Below, piece by piece: positions 63,031-64,000 of a DNA stretch of 64,000 bases. The stretch's first letter is position 1; each line of letters begins with the position of its first letter. A model generated the notes under the pieces. That model worked only from the letters and a program-made list of their open reading frames with translations, was not told the origin of the DNA and made no database searches. The stretch comes from Paenibacillus sp. FSL R5-0912 (GTDB taxonomy: Bacteria > Bacillota > Bacilli > Paenibacillales > Paenibacillaceae): assembly GCF_000758605.1 (NCBI RefSeq), contig NZ_CP009282.1, positions 5,580,001 through 5,644,000 on the forward strand, given 5' to 3'. The position numbers and the translations under genes were made by a program.

Positions 63031-63903
63031 TCAGCCTTTCACGGCTCCGGTCATTACACCCGAGACGAAATATCTCTGCAGCCAAGGATAGACTAGCAGA
63101 ATAGGAACGGTTGCGAACATCACCGTTGCTGCCTTCAGACTCTCAGGTACAACCGTGCTGATCGCGTTCCCCTCCATCCTCATCAGGTCGGACACCTGGC
63201 TGTTCTGGATCATATGATAGAGCTTAAGCTGCAGCGGGTACAGCTCCGGTTTCGTAATATACATCAGCGTGTCCTGGAAACCATTCCATCTGCCCACAGC
63301 GTAGAACAGGCTCAAGGTGGCAAGCACCGGCATGGACAGGGGCAGAATAATGCGGATCAGTGTACCGAACTGGCTGCTGCCGTCGATCTCTGCGGACTCC
63401 TTCAACGCATCAGGAATACCAGCCAGAAATGAGATCAGGATAATCATATAAAAGGGGCTGATCAGCCCGGGCAGAATGAGCGCCCAGATTGTATTGAGCA
63501 AATGCAGCTCACGCGTCAGAATATATTCAGGAATAATCCCGCCGCTGAAGAACATCGTAACCACAATCACAAACATGAAGACCTTGCGGCCCTTCAAATC
63601 TCTCTTCGACAGCGCATAACCGGCCGCAACCGTCATCACCATGCACAGAACCGTAAACAGCACGGTCAGAAATATAGTAAAGGCCAGCGAGCGGATCATA
63701 GCGGCATCACTGAACACTTTTTTGTACGCCTCAACATTGAAGTCCAAAGGGAATAAAGTTACTTTTCCCGAAGTGATCGGCACCGTTCCGCTGAAGGATA
63801 CAGCCAGAATATGAAGAAACGGAATCAGACATGCCAGCACCGATAGGGTTAGACAGATCACAATCCATGTATCAAACGCCTTGTTAGCTGCTTTTCCACT
63901 CAT
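63031..63903 (-). CDS. Carbohydrate ABC transporter permease, LplC/YtcP type
   Basis: A 290-residue permease with six hydrophobic segments and the EAA loop KESAEIDGSSQFGTLIRIILPLSMP. It ends SGVMTGAVKG. A GTG three codons earlier is in frame, but it overlaps the GGAG site that lies 8 bases before the ATG at 63903, so the ATG is chosen. It follows the partial LplB-type gene by 27 bases. Confidence 0.92.
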   Translation of the reverse strand: MSGKAANKAFDTWIVICLTLSVLACLIPFLHILAVSFSGTVPITSGKVTLFPLDFNVEAYKKVFSDAAMIRSLAFTIFLTVLFTVLCMVMTVAAGYALSKRDLKGRKVFMFVIVVTMFFSGGIIPEYILTRELHLLNTIWALILPGLISPFYMIILISFLAGIPDALKESAEIDGSSQFGTLIRIILPLSMPVLATLSLFYAVGRWNGFQDTLMYITKPELYPLQLKLYHMIQNSQVSDLMRMEGNAISTVVPESLKAATVMFATVPILLVYPWLQRYFVSGVMTGAVKG

Positions 63904-63930
63904 AATGTTCACTCCATATCCAAAGGTTGA

Positions 63931-64000
63931 TTATAGGATGCTCTCGTCCGTAAGCTTCTTGGAGATATAGTTCGCCACCAGCAGGAATATCAATCCGACC
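63931..64000 (-). CDS. C-terminal end of an LplB-type permease, cut by the right window edge
   Basis: The last 22 codons and TAA are visible: VGLIFLLVANYISKKLTDESIL. A closing hydrophobic helix followed by a short charged tail is how LplB-type permeases end, and the LplC-type gene follows directly. Confidence 0.75.
   Translation of the reverse strand, partial: VGLIFLLVANYISKKLTDESIL

Overview
The window reads as chromosome from a Gram-positive, mid-GC Bacillota, most likely Paenibacillus. The evidence is the strong AGGAGG-type ribosome binding sites, frequent TTG/GTG starts, SLH-anchored surface proteins, several YesM/YesN-type two-component pairs beside LplABC-type sugar ABC transporters, and a CBM22-GH10-CBM9-SLH xylanase. 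The genus is inferred from protein resemblance; no search was run. No rRNA, tRNA, phage, insertion sequence or CRISPR array was seen.

Layout. (1) 1-8.1 kb: the C-terminal end of an unknown protein, a remnant of an aldo/keto reductase, a lipoprotein, a LytTR/GHKL (AgrA/AgrC-like) pair without agrBD, two secreted proteins (one a serine hydrolase) and a YjlB-like cupin. (2) 8.1-10.3 kb: a second serine hydrolase, cell-surface anchored by SLH repeats. (3) 10.3-21.3 kb, the most unusual part: seven tightly packed minus-strand genes (two tandem DUF1611-like P-loop proteins, a cyclodextrin glucanotransferase-like enzyme with no signal peptide, a small unknown protein, a GT4 glycosyltransferase, an FrhB-like iron-sulfur flavoprotein, and an EPSP-synthase-like enolpyruvyl transferase with altered active-site residues). 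They are divergent from a LacI-type regulator and an MFS exporter. Two copies of the palindrome CTTAANCGNTTAAG, one before the seven-gene operon and one before the exporter, tie the locus into one small regulon. (4) 21.3-26.7 kb: a fused CoA-transferase, an OFA-family transporter and a FabK-like flavoprotein, followed by an AAA+ enhancer-type activator with a broken GAFTGA loop. (5) 26.7-35.6 kb: a kinase remnant, then a YesMN/LplABC module with a NIF3-like protein at its end. (6) 35.8-45.5 kb: a disaccharide-use cluster (binding protein, two permeases, two LacI paralogues, two alpha/beta hydrolases, a PfkB sugar kinase and a GH13_18 sucrose phosphorylase), with 18-bp CG-centred operators. (7) 45.9-53 kb: a second LplB-LplC-SBP-YesM-YesN operon whose response regulator appears to start at ATT. 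(8) 53-64 kb: a repeat-rich gap, a 1442-residue SLH-anchored xylanase, a 51/52-bp minisatellite, a GH95 fucosidase, a probable alpha/alpha-toroid enzyme, and a third LplC/LplB pair running off the right edge.

Working together, regions 5-8 sense, import and break down plant-type oligosaccharides. Region 3 does not fit that pattern: it looks like an intracellular pathway that would build or remodel an alpha-glucosylated, possibly enolpyruvylated small molecule and export it. It is the best candidate here for an undescribed system; the product is unknown and the pathway is inference.
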